Source: Candidatus Melainabacteria bacterium
GTDB lineage: Bacteria > Cyanobacteriota > Vampirovibrionia > Obscuribacterales > Obscuribacteraceae
Assembly: GCA_016699165.1 (NCBI GenBank)
Contig: CP064963.1
Span: 1,116,001-1,180,000 of the forward strand
Direction: 5' to 3'
DNA length: 64,000 nucleotides
The notes under the pieces are model-generated. The model was not told the DNA's origin and did not search any database. It was given only the letters and a program-made list of their open reading frames with translations. Shown in pieces: positions 34,903-43,859 of the stretch; within the stretch, counting starts at the first letter, position 1, and every line of letters begins with the position of its first letter. The position numbers and the translations under genes were made by a program.

Positions 34903-34930
34903 GTGACAAATTCAAAAACGCACTTATACT
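34903..34930 (+). promoter_or_regulatory. Possible sigma-70 promoter in the gap before the sigma factor gene
   Basis: GTGACA (34903-34908) and TATACT (34925-34930) are 16 bp apart. The 445-bp gap 34871-35315 between uvrB and the sigma factor gene holds no convincing gene, and this is its best promoter-like pair. A long leader of about 380 nt would result. It is a consensus match only. Confidence 0.3.
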
Positions 34931-35315
34931 GAATTTTAGAGGTGTATTTGCCCTGCAAGTTTTACCGAATTTGCATGAGTAATACGTTTCTTCGTGATCT
35001 CAGAGATCGTCCATACAAGCGGCTGAAACAAAAATTTCTTATAGCCGGTTAATTCAAATATTATGGAACTATTTAGATCCCTCTTGATTACGAGAAACGC
35101 ACCTATGATGGTTTTACATGGATTTTCCGTTAGCACGGCGCTTTAAACAGGTCCCAAATTCAAAGGGACGAAATATAAAAAACAAAGGCCGCTTTCGACC
35201 CATCTTTTCAAAACCAAATATATGTACGCAAAACATAGAGCCCAAGTGCTGTTAAGCCCTGGCCTTGTTCGCGTGGCAATTTTGTGAAAATACCCAAATG
35301 GAGAGGCGTTGCTAA

Positions 35316-36345
35316 ATGACCAAAGCGAAATCACCCAGCCGCGAGCGTGTAGTAAATGGAATGCTGGTAGAAGACGACAATATCGCCAAAAGAACCGAGA
35401 TGGAAGAACTCGATTTGATGGACGATGACCAGTTCACAATTATTGATGAAGATGACTCCAACTCTGACGACGACGACGAGCCGGTTGAATTACCCTCCAC
35501 CAGGGAAATTGCTACTGAAGATTCAGTACGTCTATATCTGAGAGAAATCGGTCGCATTCAACTATTGAAGCCCGACGAAGAAATCGAATTAGCCCGCCGC
35601 ATCCTGCAAGGCGACATGATTGCCAAACGCAAACTGGTACAAGCCAACCTGCGCTTAGTTGTGTCTATCGCTAAGAAGTACATTGGACGCGGACTTTCTT
35701 TCCTTGATTTAATTCAAGAAGGCAACCTGGGTCTAATTAGAGCATCTGAAAAGTTCGACCACGAGCGTGGTTATAAATTCTCTACCTATGCAACATGGTG
35801 GATTAGACAAGCGATTACACGCGCTCTGGCTGACAAATCGAGAACCATTCGCGTTCCCGTACACATGGTTGAGACCATCAACAAACTGAAAAAAAGTCAC
35901 TCGCCAACTGGCTCAAGAACTCAATCGCAAGCCGACCGAGCAAGAACTTGCTTCATCTATGGATGTTTCAATCGTTAAGCTGCACGAAATCATCAAAGCA
36001 GCCAAAGAACCAATTTCGCTGGAAACACCTATCGGCAAAGAAGAAGATTCACGCCTGGGCGATTTCATCGAAGACGCTGAAACAGATCGTCCCGAAACAA
36101 CAGTCACTCACGAACTGCTGCGCCAAGACCTGGCACGCATGCTGAATGAACTGACACCTCGCGAGCGTGATGTACTGCGTTTAAGATTTGGCTTAGACGA
36201 TGGCAGACAACGCACACTAGAAGAAGTTGGACAACTGTTCAACGTGACTCGTGAGCGCGTGCGCCAGATTGAATTCAAAGCACTGCGCAAACTGAGACAA
36301 CCAGGTAGATCGAGCAGATTGCGCGAATACCTAAGCTTCTCCTAA
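35316..36345 (+). pseudogene. rpoD: Primary sigma factor RpoD/SigA, frameshifted in an A7 run
   Basis: Region 1.2 ('DSVRLYLREIGRIQLL'), region 2 ('GLIRASEKFDHERGYKFST', 'YATWWIRQAITRALADK') and the start of region 3 are in one frame; region 3 to 4.2 ('LTPRERDVLRLRFGLDDG', 'VTRERVRQIEFKALRKL') continue in the next. The frames meet at an A7 run (35889-35895): removing one A gives a normal 342-aa sigma factor with a region 3 reading 'KKVTRQLAQELNRKPT'. An essential gene should not be broken, so a read error or slippage correction is more likely than real loss. GGAGAGG precedes the ATG; a terminator follows. Confidence 0.88.
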
Positions 36346-36368
36346 TTAATTAGGACTAAGAATAGCTA

Positions 36369-36410
36369 AAAGCAAGACCAGTCGTAATTGTCACGGCTGG
36401 TTTTTGCTTT
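36369..36410 (+). terminator. Intrinsic terminator of the sigma factor gene
   Basis: AAAGCAAGACCAG-type arm pairs with CTGGTTTTTGCTTT through wobble and Watson-Crick pairs, with a loop around TAATTGTCA. The right arm contains a TTTTT run. It lies 24 bp after the sigma factor stop. Confidence 0.75.
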
Positions 36411-36491
36411 AAATCCCTTTCCTGTAATTTATCAAGAGGTGGTATATACTTACGGTCTTGACTTGAACACACAAAGCTTGGAGAAAAAATC

Positions 36492-37769
36492 GTGAGTTAT
36501 TCCGATGAAAGCGCATCATCCCTAACACCATTCAACGGTGACCCTACAGGCGATATCTTCGCATCCCAAGATGTGGTGGCACGCTCACCACTCACAAGTA
36601 CACGTGTGGTCGAAACCCAATCGGGTTTTCTAATTGTAGTAAAAGACGTCCCTGAAAAAGAAAGACTGTCTTTGTCAGTCAAACGCCAGATTGGCACACC
36701 ACCTACAAGCAATATTTTGATGACAATGGACGAGAGCAAGAAACTCTCCCATATTCTTTTTCAAGCTCCAGACGCTCAAGAGCAAATGCAAGTCCCTAAT
36801 CACTTGAGAGAAACTAGCGACAGAATCGCACAAGCCCCAACATATGGCTATGCCGATCGTCCCGATGCTGTTCCATATACAGGTATGCAATCGCCTTATT
36901 CAACTCAGCCAGAGCTTGATACTTATGCAAGCACATCTAACAATCCTCCTACCATTGATGAAATGCGAACTCCCTATAGAGTGCGTCGTGGTGGAAGCAA
37001 TCAAAAAACTCGCACCACATATAATGCTGAAGCAATTCTCGACTATTTCTCCAACGTCAAAAAACGTCAACTTGCAATTGGTGGCGTCGCACTCGTTGCC
37101 GTGGTTGGTATCGTAATTGGTGCAGTAGCACTGATTGCACCATCATCGAATAAAGCTAAAAGAGATAAAGAAATTGCTCAAACTACAGGCGTCAATGCAG
37201 TCGACCCGGTCGATTCATTTGCCCGCTCTTTTGTAACCAACTTGCTCGACTTCAACCCATCGACTTATAGAGTTTCGCAAATTAAAGCAATGGCAGTAAT
37301 GGAGCCAGAATTGATGGAGCGTCACTGGCAGGAAACCAAATTCCCACTCTCTAAGCGCACTCTTTCCAATTTGCCCGAAGGTCAACAAGTCGTAATCGAC
37401 AAAGTAAGCAAGGAAGCCACAAGCTCAAGCTCTTATGATGTCGAAATCAGAGGCTCGGTCACATCGCCAGGCAAAGACTCATCGCCGCTTGCTTTGAAAT
37501 TAGAAATTTCAAAAACACTCGACGGTCAATTCTTGGTCACTGGTCAAAAAGACTTGAGCTCAACTGAAGTTCAAACTAAGTCCGATGCTGCATCTTCATC
37601 GACCTCTACAGATCAAGAGCAAACTGAATCGACCAAGAAGAAAGCTTCAATCGATTTGAGCAATGCTGCAAACCTCACACCAGAATCTGAGTCATCCTCA
37701 AGAGCAACTACCACGGCCGATGCATCTTCGACCGAAGTAACTTCAGCCGATCCGCTCACTCAAGAGTAA
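36492..37769 (+). CDS. Membrane-anchored protein with NTF2-like domain
   Basis: The 425-aa product starts at GTG, with GGAG 8 bp upstream. A soluble N-terminal half (about 1-190) is followed by one membrane helix (about 196-216) and a C-terminal domain (about 235-350) starting 'DFNPSTYRVSQIKAMAVMEP', then a Ser/Thr-rich tail. The C-domain resembles the proteins at 46152-46694 and 57798-58400 and, loosely, VirB8/TraE-type NTF2 folds. No conjugation genes are nearby, so a transfer role is not claimed. Confidence 0.6.
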   Translation: MSYSDESASSLTPFNGDPTGDIFASQDVVARSPLTSTRVVETQSGFLIVVKDVPEKERLSLSVKRQIGTPPTSNILMTMDESKKLSHILFQAPDAQEQMQVPNHLRETSDRIAQAPTYGYADRPDAVPYTGMQSPYSTQPELDTYASTSNNPPTIDEMRTPYRVRRGGSNQKTRTTYNAEAILDYFSNVKKRQLAIGGVALVAVVGIVIGAVALIAPSSNKAKRDKEIAQTTGVNAVDPVDSFARSFVTNLLDFNPSTYRVSQIKAMAVMEPELMERHWQETKFPLSKRTLSNLPEGQQVVIDKVSKEATSSSSYDVEIRGSVTSPGKDSSPLALKLEISKTLDGQFLVTGQKDLSSTEVQTKSDAASSSTSTDQEQTESTKKKASIDLSNAANLTPESESSSRATTTADASSTEVTSADPLTQE

Positions 37770-37782
37770 GAAATTAGCCTGG

Positions 37783-38439
37783 TTACTCGAATCTGACTGA
37801 TTGGTAGACTTTGTCGAAAGTCGGTTTTGTCTTTTCGAATATGTCTACTGGAGTGGTTGCCACCGCGCAGTAAGCCACGCGATCTTTCACCAACACTAAA
37901 AACATTTGTTTAATAAGTATCTCTTTGTTCGCCAACATCATAGTGTGAGTGCGTTTGATGCATTCGTTTCCATTAATGGTGACTAGCTCTTCGCCTAACT
38001 TATCGATTGTTTTGACTTTAGGATCGGTCTTAAAAATCTTGTCCATTGCCTCAACATATTGTTTGGGCGTAATGTCCTGATCAAGCGGTTCTTTGCTGAT
38101 ACGAAAATCCACCACTCCACCTTCGGCGCTAGCTTGAAAGGGATTGTTTGGTCTAGGATCTGCAGCAACCTTCCAATCAGCTGGATAATTCAAAGTAAGT
38201 GAGCCGTTAGGATCTTTGAATTGTGGTCCCACTTGCGAATAATCAGCACCTGAATTGGGAGACGTTTCACTTGTTGTAGTTACAGTGGCAGGCTTTGCAT
38301 CCTTGTTACCAAAGAAGCTTTTATTGAGCTGGCTTAAGCCCTGAAATACAAAAATCGCACCAATGATTAAAAGCCCAATTCTCAGTCTTTTACTGAATAC
38401 ATTTGCGGGCTTATTATCTTTATCGTTTGGATTTGTCAT
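37783..38439 (-). CDS. Anchored PsbP-like protein, copy 2
   Basis: The 218-aa product has one N-terminal membrane helix (about 24-44) and a domain (about 70-218) with 'FKDPNGSLTLNYPADWKV', 'VVDFRISKEPL', 'YVEAMDKIFKTD' and 'ILIKQMFLVLVKDRVAYC', the strand-helix pattern of PsbP/Mog1/DcrB-like folds. It is a tandem duplicate of the protein at 38444-39097, 4 bp away. PsbP itself serves photosystem II, but these folds are common in non-photosynthetic bacteria. Function unknown. Confidence 0.65.
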   Translation of the reverse strand: MTNPNDKDNKPANVFSKRLRIGLLIIGAIFVFQGLSQLNKSFFGNKDAKPATVTTTSETSPNSGADYSQVGPQFKDPNGSLTLNYPADWKVAADPRPNNPFQASAEGGVVDFRISKEPLDQDITPKQYVEAMDKIFKTDPKVKTIDKLGEELVTINGNECIKRTHTMMLANKEILIKQMFLVLVKDRVAYCAVATTPVDIFEKTKPTFDKVYQSVRFE

Positions 38440-38443
38440 TTAA

Positions 38444-39097
38444 TTACTCGAATTTGTAGCTGTTATAGACCTTGGTGAAAATTGGCTCTACGTCCGGGAA
38501 TAACTTCTCGGTAGTAGTGCCGACTGAGCAGTAAGCATTGTTTTTATTCACCATAACTACAAATACTTGTTTGATTAAAACAGGCGTATCGCCATGCTTA
38601 AGTGTCTGAATACGCTTGATTCCTTCGTTTCCGTTTGCGCTAAATTTCTCCTCGGATATTTTAGTCAGGTCGTGAATTCTTTTTTCGGCACCGACAACTT
38701 TATCCATAGCTTCAACATAACTTTGCGCGCTCATAGCTTCGGGAACGGCTTCTTTACTGATTCTAAAATCAATTAGATTTTCGAGAGCGTTTGCACGAAA
38801 AGGTGTTTCGGCAGTGGTATCATCAGCCACTGTCCAGTTGGCGGGGTATTCAAAAGACAAATTGCCTTTGGGGTCCTTAAATGATTTGCTTGCTTCAAGA
38901 GATTTTTTAACCGCGTCAGTGATTTCGCTGGCGCCTGGATTGTCAGCAGCTTTCATCTCGGCATAGCCTTTGCTCATCTGCCCAATGCCAATCATGACAA
39001 AAACCATACCAACAAACGCCATACCGATACGAGTCCAGATATTCAAATTTCTAGGCGGTTTCTGGCTTTGCTCTTGGCTTTTATCTGGTTCTTGCAT
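38444..39097 (-). CDS. Anchored PsbP-like protein, copy 1
   Basis: The 217-aa product shares with its neighbour the topology and motifs 'FKDPKGNLSFEYPANWTV', 'LIDFRISKEAV', 'YVEAMDKVVGAE' and 'PVLIKQVFVVMVNKNNAYC', at roughly 40 percent apparent identity by eye. One membrane helix lies at about 25-43. It is the first gene of the two-gene operon. The retained duplication suggests related but distinct roles. Confidence 0.65.
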   Translation of the reverse strand: MQEPDKSQEQSQKPPRNLNIWTRIGMAFVGMVFVMIGIGQMSKGYAEMKAADNPGASEITDAVKKSLEASKSFKDPKGNLSFEYPANWTVADDTTAETPFRANALENLIDFRISKEAVPEAMSAQSYVEAMDKVVGAEKRIHDLTKISEEKFSANGNEGIKRIQTLKHGDTPVLIKQVFVVMVNKNNAYCSVGTTTEKLFPDVEPIFTKVYNSYKFE

Positions 39098-39180
39098 GTT
39101 CGGACTCCTAATAAATCAACCTAATGATACACGCAATTGTATGCGGGAGTCATCTTAGTATGAAAGTCGTTGAAAATTGA

Positions 39181-39882
39181 CTAAGCGTCTAAATCTATAA
39201 ATTTCGAAATTGAAAAATAACCAGTAATTTTAACCCCATTCCAATGATAAGAAAGCTGTTGAATCTCAACAGCATTTTTTATTAGAGATGGTGTAAATAC
39301 GGCTATGCATTCACCTTTTTTGTGGCGTAAACTTGAATAAGCGATTCCATTACTTTGATTTTCAATTTTGAGTTCAACAGCAAAAGATTGAGAAGATAAG
39401 TAATCATGGGAAGCGTAAACATCTTTCAGTTGTAATTGCATTCCTCTTACATCATGAAATTCTCCTGCGATATCTGCAGATATCACCAACTGATCTAAGT
39501 TTTGAGTTTCTGCAACTTTTCCATTGACAAGAAATTTTTCAGCATGAAAAACTGTTTCGTGAATTGCGGTTTCTAAACTTTTGCAAGCATAATACGCACC
39601 AAGTGAAGAGTTATTGAAACGCCCGCCAGTTGTCTGATCTAGTATGACAAAGGGAGCCATTATTCGTCCTGCTAAATTGCCCTTGTATCTTTCAACTTCA
39701 GGAATTCGTTGTAAATGAGCAATCATCAAGCCAACACTAGGATCTGTCATTGCCTCCAAAAGAAGTAAATCATCCCACTCGCCCGGTTCAGCAACTCGCT
39801 CGAAAATACCTAATGGAGGAAATTTGCTTGCAATGATTCTGAAGCTTGGTTTCCAACTTATTTTGCTTGTTGGAACCTGCAC
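39181..39882 (-). CDS. RES-domain toxin
   Basis: The 233-aa product has the RES layout: an early Arg in 'FRIIASKFPP', 'GRFNNSSLGAYYACKSLE' and 'AIHETVFHAEKF', with the conserved Arg, Glu and Ser positions. RES toxins degrade NAD+ in RES-Xre toxin-antitoxin pairs. It starts at GTG overlapping the antitoxin stop (TAGTG), the usual antitoxin-first order. If the antitoxin is really out of frame, coupling and immunity would be affected. Confidence 0.8.
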   Translation of the reverse strand: MQVPTSKISWKPSFRIIASKFPPLGIFERVAEPGEWDDLLLLEAMTDPSVGLMIAHLQRIPEVERYKGNLAGRIMAPFVILDQTTGGRFNNSSLGAYYACKSLETAIHETVFHAEKFLVNGKVAETQNLDQLVISADIAGEFHDVRGMQLQLKDVYASHDYLSSQSFAVELKIENQSNGIAYSSLRHKKGECIAVFTPSLIKNAVEIQQLSYHWNGVKITGYFSISKFIDLDA

Positions 39883-40266
39883 TATCGTGACACGGCCCTT
39901 GATAAATGCTGGCGAAGCAGAAACATATCGGTAATTTGACCACTTGATACAAACTCAATTGGAGGACGTCCACCAAACATGGAATCTTCGTTTGGTCTCG
40001 TTAACCATAAGTCAGCAGAAGTATTATTCGGCAACAAAACCTGAAGATCCTTATAGATTCCCAAGACAAGAGACAGTCTCTCTGTTTTATCTCGGTCGAG
40101 CCTGGCAGAAGATGGATCATTTTTCCAGTTGTAGAAAGTGCTTTGGCTATCCAATCCAAGTAGTAGCATCTGTTGTTTCACAGACAAATCCCAAAGGCCT
40201 GCAAAAAAAAAAAGCTTTGAGCCCAACAAGTCCTATTTTGGAAGATGGGCGCCCTAAAGTAGTCAT
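39882..40266 (-). pseudogene. Xre/MbcA/ParS-type antitoxin, frameshifted in a T11 run
   Basis: The true start is the ATG at 40266, 7 bp after GGAG. It reads 'MTTLGRPSSKIGLVGLKAF' and then meets a homopolymer (A11 on the plus strand, 40203-40213). With ten bases instead of eleven the frame continues 'AGLWDLSVKQQMLLLG', 'STFYNWK' and 'LVLGIYKDLQVLLP', a typical helix-turn-helix and toxin-binding antitoxin. As read, the ATG frame ends early and only a 115-aa TTG-start form (40229) would be made. The cause may be sequencing error, mutation or phase variation. Confidence 0.8.
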
Positions 40267-40332
40267 TTCGCCACTCCAATACTGGAATATTACTAATACT
40301 ATCTCCAATTCTATAGCATAGTCAAGTGCTTT

Positions 40333-42609
40333 CTATGCATCGGAAGACCACCCCAAATATATAAACTCTGGCTTGCCACCATTAACGCAAACTGCAAAGC
40401 TTTGCAGTATCTCATCGAAGTCCCAAGGCAACTTAAAGGATTTCTCCTTAAGATAGCTCGACATCCATTTCAAAAATTCTTTCTGCTCTGCAACGCCTGC
40501 AAGCGAGAGGAAGAAAATCATTTGCCTAAAAGCATAAGCGCAATCTTTTTTGCGGTGAAGATTTGCTCTGAAATCCGAAATTTGCATTTGCTGACGCAAG
40601 CAAATCCAAGCAAATATTTTCTGCGAGATAGCTGGCAGCTCCGGTCTTAAATAGTCTAAGTCTAAAGCGTTCCAGAGACTGGCAAGATTATGTGTAGTGA
40701 GAATTTGCGCTTGCTCGATAATTGCACCGTTAATTGGAACAAAACTCATTTTTGATTGCTCAAGCGATAATCTGTTATTGCACATCTGAGCAAATTCCGG
40801 TGCCTCCATAATCAAAATCTTGTCGAAATCAATTTCGTAATAACGCTCATACAAAGTTCCTTTCAAAAGATGTGCAGCTTCTTTTGCCGCATTTAAATAA
40901 TTGACAGTAAATTCGCCCATAAAAATATCGGCTGCAAGCTCGTCTACAAGCGGGATTTTTAAATCTACATCTTTTGCCAGCGCGCGCATCTCTTTTACTA
41001 ATTTATTTGGCAAAATTGTCTGTGGAAAATATCTAAACACTAGTCTTGTCACCAGATTCAGTGACTTAAGTGCAGCCTCTTTCGAATCGTCGCTTCCTTT
41101 GATCCAGGGTTCTACAGCCTTTACCCAGGGCAGTTCTTCGAATTTGACCTGACTTTGCAAATTAAGTAAAAGCAGCGACCTGCGCTTTCGAAAAGCAAGA
41201 TATGTCGCTTGCAAAATCTGTGCTAATTCAGGATCGTTTGAACGTGATGCCCTGAGCCTGGATGTGAGCAAAGACAACTGCGACGCCAGAGCTTCGCTTG
41301 ATCTTAAATACTTTTCTTCGATTAATTGAGCAATCGGCGCTTCTTTGCACAAAAAAGCCTTTCTAATCAACGAAGGTGGAATGTCACCACCTGCAACACC
41401 ACCCCATTTTTTAGACTCATCTTTTGTAATCGGTCCTATAAATGGTTCAAAGTCAGCAATGCCCTGCTCTGGCGCTTGATTAGCTAGCCTGTCTGCCAAT
41501 AACTGAGCCAATTTATGATGCAACGGCAAGTTTGCAATATGACTTTGCATTTCTCTAGTTTGATTATGCGGTTTAGAATCTGGAGCACCATGGGCGGTGA
41601 CATAAGAGGCAAGAATTTTTCGGATATAACCAATATCGCGCTTAGTCAATTCATCGCGGTTTCGATAAGCAATTTCCAAATAGCCTCTGAGTCTTGCAAA
41701 ATTTTCTTTCTTCTTTTTATGCTTCGTACACATCACATAATCTTTGCACGCAGACTCATAATCGTTTAGAAGTGTCTTTGCGCGCGCACTCCAATCGGCA
41801 CTAAAATTTTTACAAGGCCAACCACCCGAAGCTATCGGCTGACCATTTTCTTTACGCTTGAGAGCACCATTTTCATCGCTTTCTAAAATTGGAATGTCAC
41901 CTTCGACAGTTTCCAAAAACAACGACACAGCTCGATCGTATAACGGCGTCCAGACTTGTATTGCCTCATTCATTTTCAAAACAGATTCTTGCTCAGCTTT
42001 ACGACGCAGATTGTTGACTGCGTAAAAAACATTGTGCACAAAAATGATATCGCCTTTAAGCTCACGCAAAGGTTGCGTTGCAGGAATTGGATAAAAGCGC
42101 AAATGACTACAAAAAGCTATCATCTCGTCGATCAAGCTCATACCGCGCTCAATCTCGCCCTTTTCAAATAACCAGGCCACAACGAGCAACATAGATTCTT
42201 CCGGGACGTTCACACGATACAAGCGGCTTTTCAACATTTGAATAAGCTCAGCTCGTCCCTCTTCGGCAATGTAATAACCATTGAGCGGCATCCTGACCTG
42301 GTCGACACTGGCAGGCTCAGTGCCCCACTCAGCATACAGTGCCTTCTCGAAAGGTAAAAGCTCGCCACCAGCTGCATACTTACCTGTGGCAAACCCACCA
42401 AAAATGACTTCAGGCGTCACCCATAAAGGCACATTCTTTATAGGCGTACGCGAACCTATGTCCAGATTGCCGCCAAGCATCCCGGCAAGAACGTCCTGCC
42501 ATTGCTTCATTTTTTTGAGTGACCCCTCACCCGTGCCAAGCAAAGCCTTCGCCAACTGGTTAATGGCGTACTGTGGATTAGCTTGTTTTTTATCTTCGTT
42601 TTCAGTCAT
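40333..42609 (-). CDS. Large protein of unknown function
   Basis: The 758-aa protein is soluble, mostly helical, and has no signal peptide or membrane helix. I see no known catalytic motif. Two basic patches ('CTKHKKKKENFARLRG' and 'AFRKRRSLLLL') and repeated Leu/Ala helices suggest a scaffold or nucleic-acid-binding protein. The start is ATG at 42609, just 10 bp from the tRNA-Lys gene and on the same strand. It lies between the toxin-antitoxin pair and the tRNA, as an accessory gene would. Confidence 0.7.
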   Translation of the reverse strand: MTENEDKKQANPQYAINQLAKALLGTGEGSLKKMKQWQDVLAGMLGGNLDIGSRTPIKNVPLWVTPEVIFGGFATGKYAAGGELLPFEKALYAEWGTEPASVDQVRMPLNGYYIAEEGRAELIQMLKSRLYRVNVPEESMLLVVAWLFEKGEIERGMSLIDEMIAFCSHLRFYPIPATQPLRELKGDIIFVHNVFYAVNNLRRKAEQESVLKMNEAIQVWTPLYDRAVSLFLETVEGDIPILESDENGALKRKENGQPIASGGWPCKNFSADWSARAKTLLNDYESACKDYVMCTKHKKKKENFARLRGYLEIAYRNRDELTKRDIGYIRKILASYVTAHGAPDSKPHNQTREMQSHIANLPLHHKLAQLLADRLANQAPEQGIADFEPFIGPITKDESKKWGGVAGGDIPPSLIRKAFLCKEAPIAQLIEEKYLRSSEALASQLSLLTSRLRASRSNDPELAQILQATYLAFRKRRSLLLLNLQSQVKFEELPWVKAVEPWIKGSDDSKEAALKSLNLVTRLVFRYFPQTILPNKLVKEMRALAKDVDLKIPLVDELAADIFMGEFTVNYLNAAKEAAHLLKGTLYERYYEIDFDKILIMEAPEFAQMCNNRLSLEQSKMSFVPINGAIIEQAQILTTHNLASLWNALDLDYLRPELPAISQKIFAWICLRQQMQISDFRANLHRKKDCAYAFRQMIFFLSLAGVAEQKEFLKWMSSYLKEKSFKLPWDFDEILQSFAVCVNGGKPEFIYLGWSSDA

Positions 42610-42619
42610 ATTAATAAGG

Positions 42620-42691
42620 ACCCGGAGGCAGGATTCGAACCTGCTCCCAACCGGTTAAGAGCCGGACGCTCACCTAATGAGCTTCTCCAGG
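42620..42691 (-). tRNA. tRNA-Lys (anticodon CUU)
   Basis: The 72-nt gene folds as a cloverleaf: acceptor CCTGGAG / CTCCGGG with one G-T pair, D-arm GCTC/GAGC, anticodon stem TCCGG/CCGGT around loop CTCTTAA (anticodon CTT at 42657-42659 on the complement), T-arm GCAGG TTCGAAT CCTGC. The base of the anticodon stem has a U-U mismatch. No CCA is encoded. It decodes AAG. Confidence 0.88.
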
Positions 42692-42741
42692 AAATGTTGA
42701 TTTAGTCACCAAATTTGTTTTACCCGTCTAGACAAAGTTTT

Positions 42742-42770
42742 AAGAGCCCTGAAAAACATCCAGGGCTCTT
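42742..42770 (-). terminator. Hairpin after the Hsp20 operon
   Basis: AAGAGCCCTG and CAGGGCTCTT form a perfect 10-bp stem with a 9-nt loop. It lies 28 bp beyond the last Hsp20 stop and 50 bp before the tRNA. There is no T-tract on the minus strand, so it may be a weak terminator or a processing site. Confidence 0.5.
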
Positions 42771-42797
42771 TGTGGGGGAGGAACAAAAATACAGCGG

Positions 42798-43193
42798 CTA
42801 TTGAGCTACGACATTTATTTTGCGTGCCTTTGCTTTAGCTGGTTTTGGCAAAACAAGTTTCAATACCCCATTTTTGATGGTCGCCTCAATTGCATCCTGA
42901 TCAACTTCTTCTGAAAGCATAAATACTCGGCGATAATTTCCCGGCGGAATCTCGCAGTGCACAAGCTTCATCTCTTCAATTTCTGGAGTAAGAGTTTTAC
43001 CTTCAATGGTGAGAACATTTTTCTCCAAAACAATATCCAAGGATTCTTCGCTCACACCTGGCATATCTGCCACCACAAAAATCTTATCCCCCGATTCATA
43101 CACATCGGCTTGCGGCACAAATACTCTTGCATTTACTTGAGGCTCGCAAGTTTTTAGCTCGTCATTTTTGCGCTCTAAAACAGCATTGTTCAT
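42798..43193 (-). CDS. Small heat-shock protein, Hsp20/alpha-crystallin family
   Basis: The product is 131 aa from the ATG at 43193, which has AGGAGG 8 bp upstream; upstream in-frame codons are ignored. The alpha-crystallin domain (about 25-120) has 'DIVLEKNVLTIEGKTL' and the C-terminal 'IKNGVLKLVLPKP'. It is an ATP-independent chaperone that holds unfolding proteins. It is second in an operon with another Hsp20, 19 bp downstream, and the two may form mixed oligomers. Confidence 0.9.
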   Translation of the reverse strand: MNNAVLERKNDELKTCEPQVNARVFVPQADVYESGDKIFVVADMPGVSEESLDIVLEKNVLTIEGKTLTPEIEEMKLVHCEIPPGNYRRVFMLSEEVDQDAIEATIKNGVLKLVLPKPAKAKARKINVVAQ

Positions 43194-43212
43194 AATAAAA
43201 TCCTCCTGAAAA

Positions 43213-43647
43213 TTAAGCAGATTGAATCGAGATCTTCTTAGGAAGATCAGCCTGTGCCCGAGGCAGCTCGATCTTAAGAACCCCTTGAGTACAGCTTGCC
43301 AGCACACTATCTACGTCAATTGCAAAGGGCAATTCGATTACACGGCTGAATTGTCCATAAGCACGCTCGCGTCTGTACCAGTGTGTGCCCTCTGAAACAT
43401 CTTCCTTGTTGCGTTGAGTATTAATTGTCAGTGTTTTATTGACTACTTGAAGATCAATATCGTCTAGATCCACTCCTGGAATTTCCGCGACAACAAGCGC
43501 TTTGTCTTCAGATATATAGGTATTCAAAAGTGGAAATTCAGTATCGCGTGCTGCAACACTCGACAGCAAGTTATTAAGTCTATTCTGCAGAACATTCATT
43601 TGGCGCGAATCAAAAAATGATGGTGAAACAAGTTCTTGGAACAACAT
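43213..43647 (-). CDS. Small heat-shock protein, Hsp20/alpha-crystallin family
   Basis: The 144-aa product has an N-terminal arm and an alpha-crystallin domain (about 45-140): 'LVVAEIPGVDLDDIDLQV', 'YGQFSRVIELP', 'CTQGVLKIELPRA'. AAGGAGG precedes the ATG. The 212-bp divergent gap to the next Hsp20 must hold both promoters. It contains CGCTCG-TACT-CGAGCG (43680-43695) in the 5' leader. I found no CIRCE element. Confidence 0.9.
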   Translation of the reverse strand: MLFQELVSPSFFDSRQMNVLQNRLNNLLSSVAARDTEFPLLNTYISEDKALVVAEIPGVDLDDIDLQVVNKTLTINTQRNKEDVSEGTHWYRRERAYGQFSRVIELPFAIDVDSVLASCTQGVLKIELPRAQADLPKKISIQSA

Positions 43648-43859
43648 CGATTTTGCCTCCTTATTTGATCAATCCGATGCGCTCGTACTCGAGCGAGCCA
43701 TAATATAATTTAGCCAGGAACCGCACTCAGTCCCAGAATCGTTAACAAAATTTTTATAGCTGGCAAAAAATAAAGGAATGGTTAGCAAATTAACCACTCG
43801 CTGTGAGCCGATCTAAATTTTATTAAAAACCGCGCATTTCTATTAGAGGAGGTAACACT

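Noticed and set aside
35061..35144. 27-codon open frame upstream of the sigma factor gene as a leader peptide
   Set aside because: No ribosome site or attenuator structure supports it.
43660..43859. Possible CIRCE or HAIR heat-shock operator
   Set aside because: Neither TTAGCACTC-N9-GAGTGCTAA nor CTTGAGT-N7-ACTCAAG is present; only a short CGCTCG/CGAGCG dyad.
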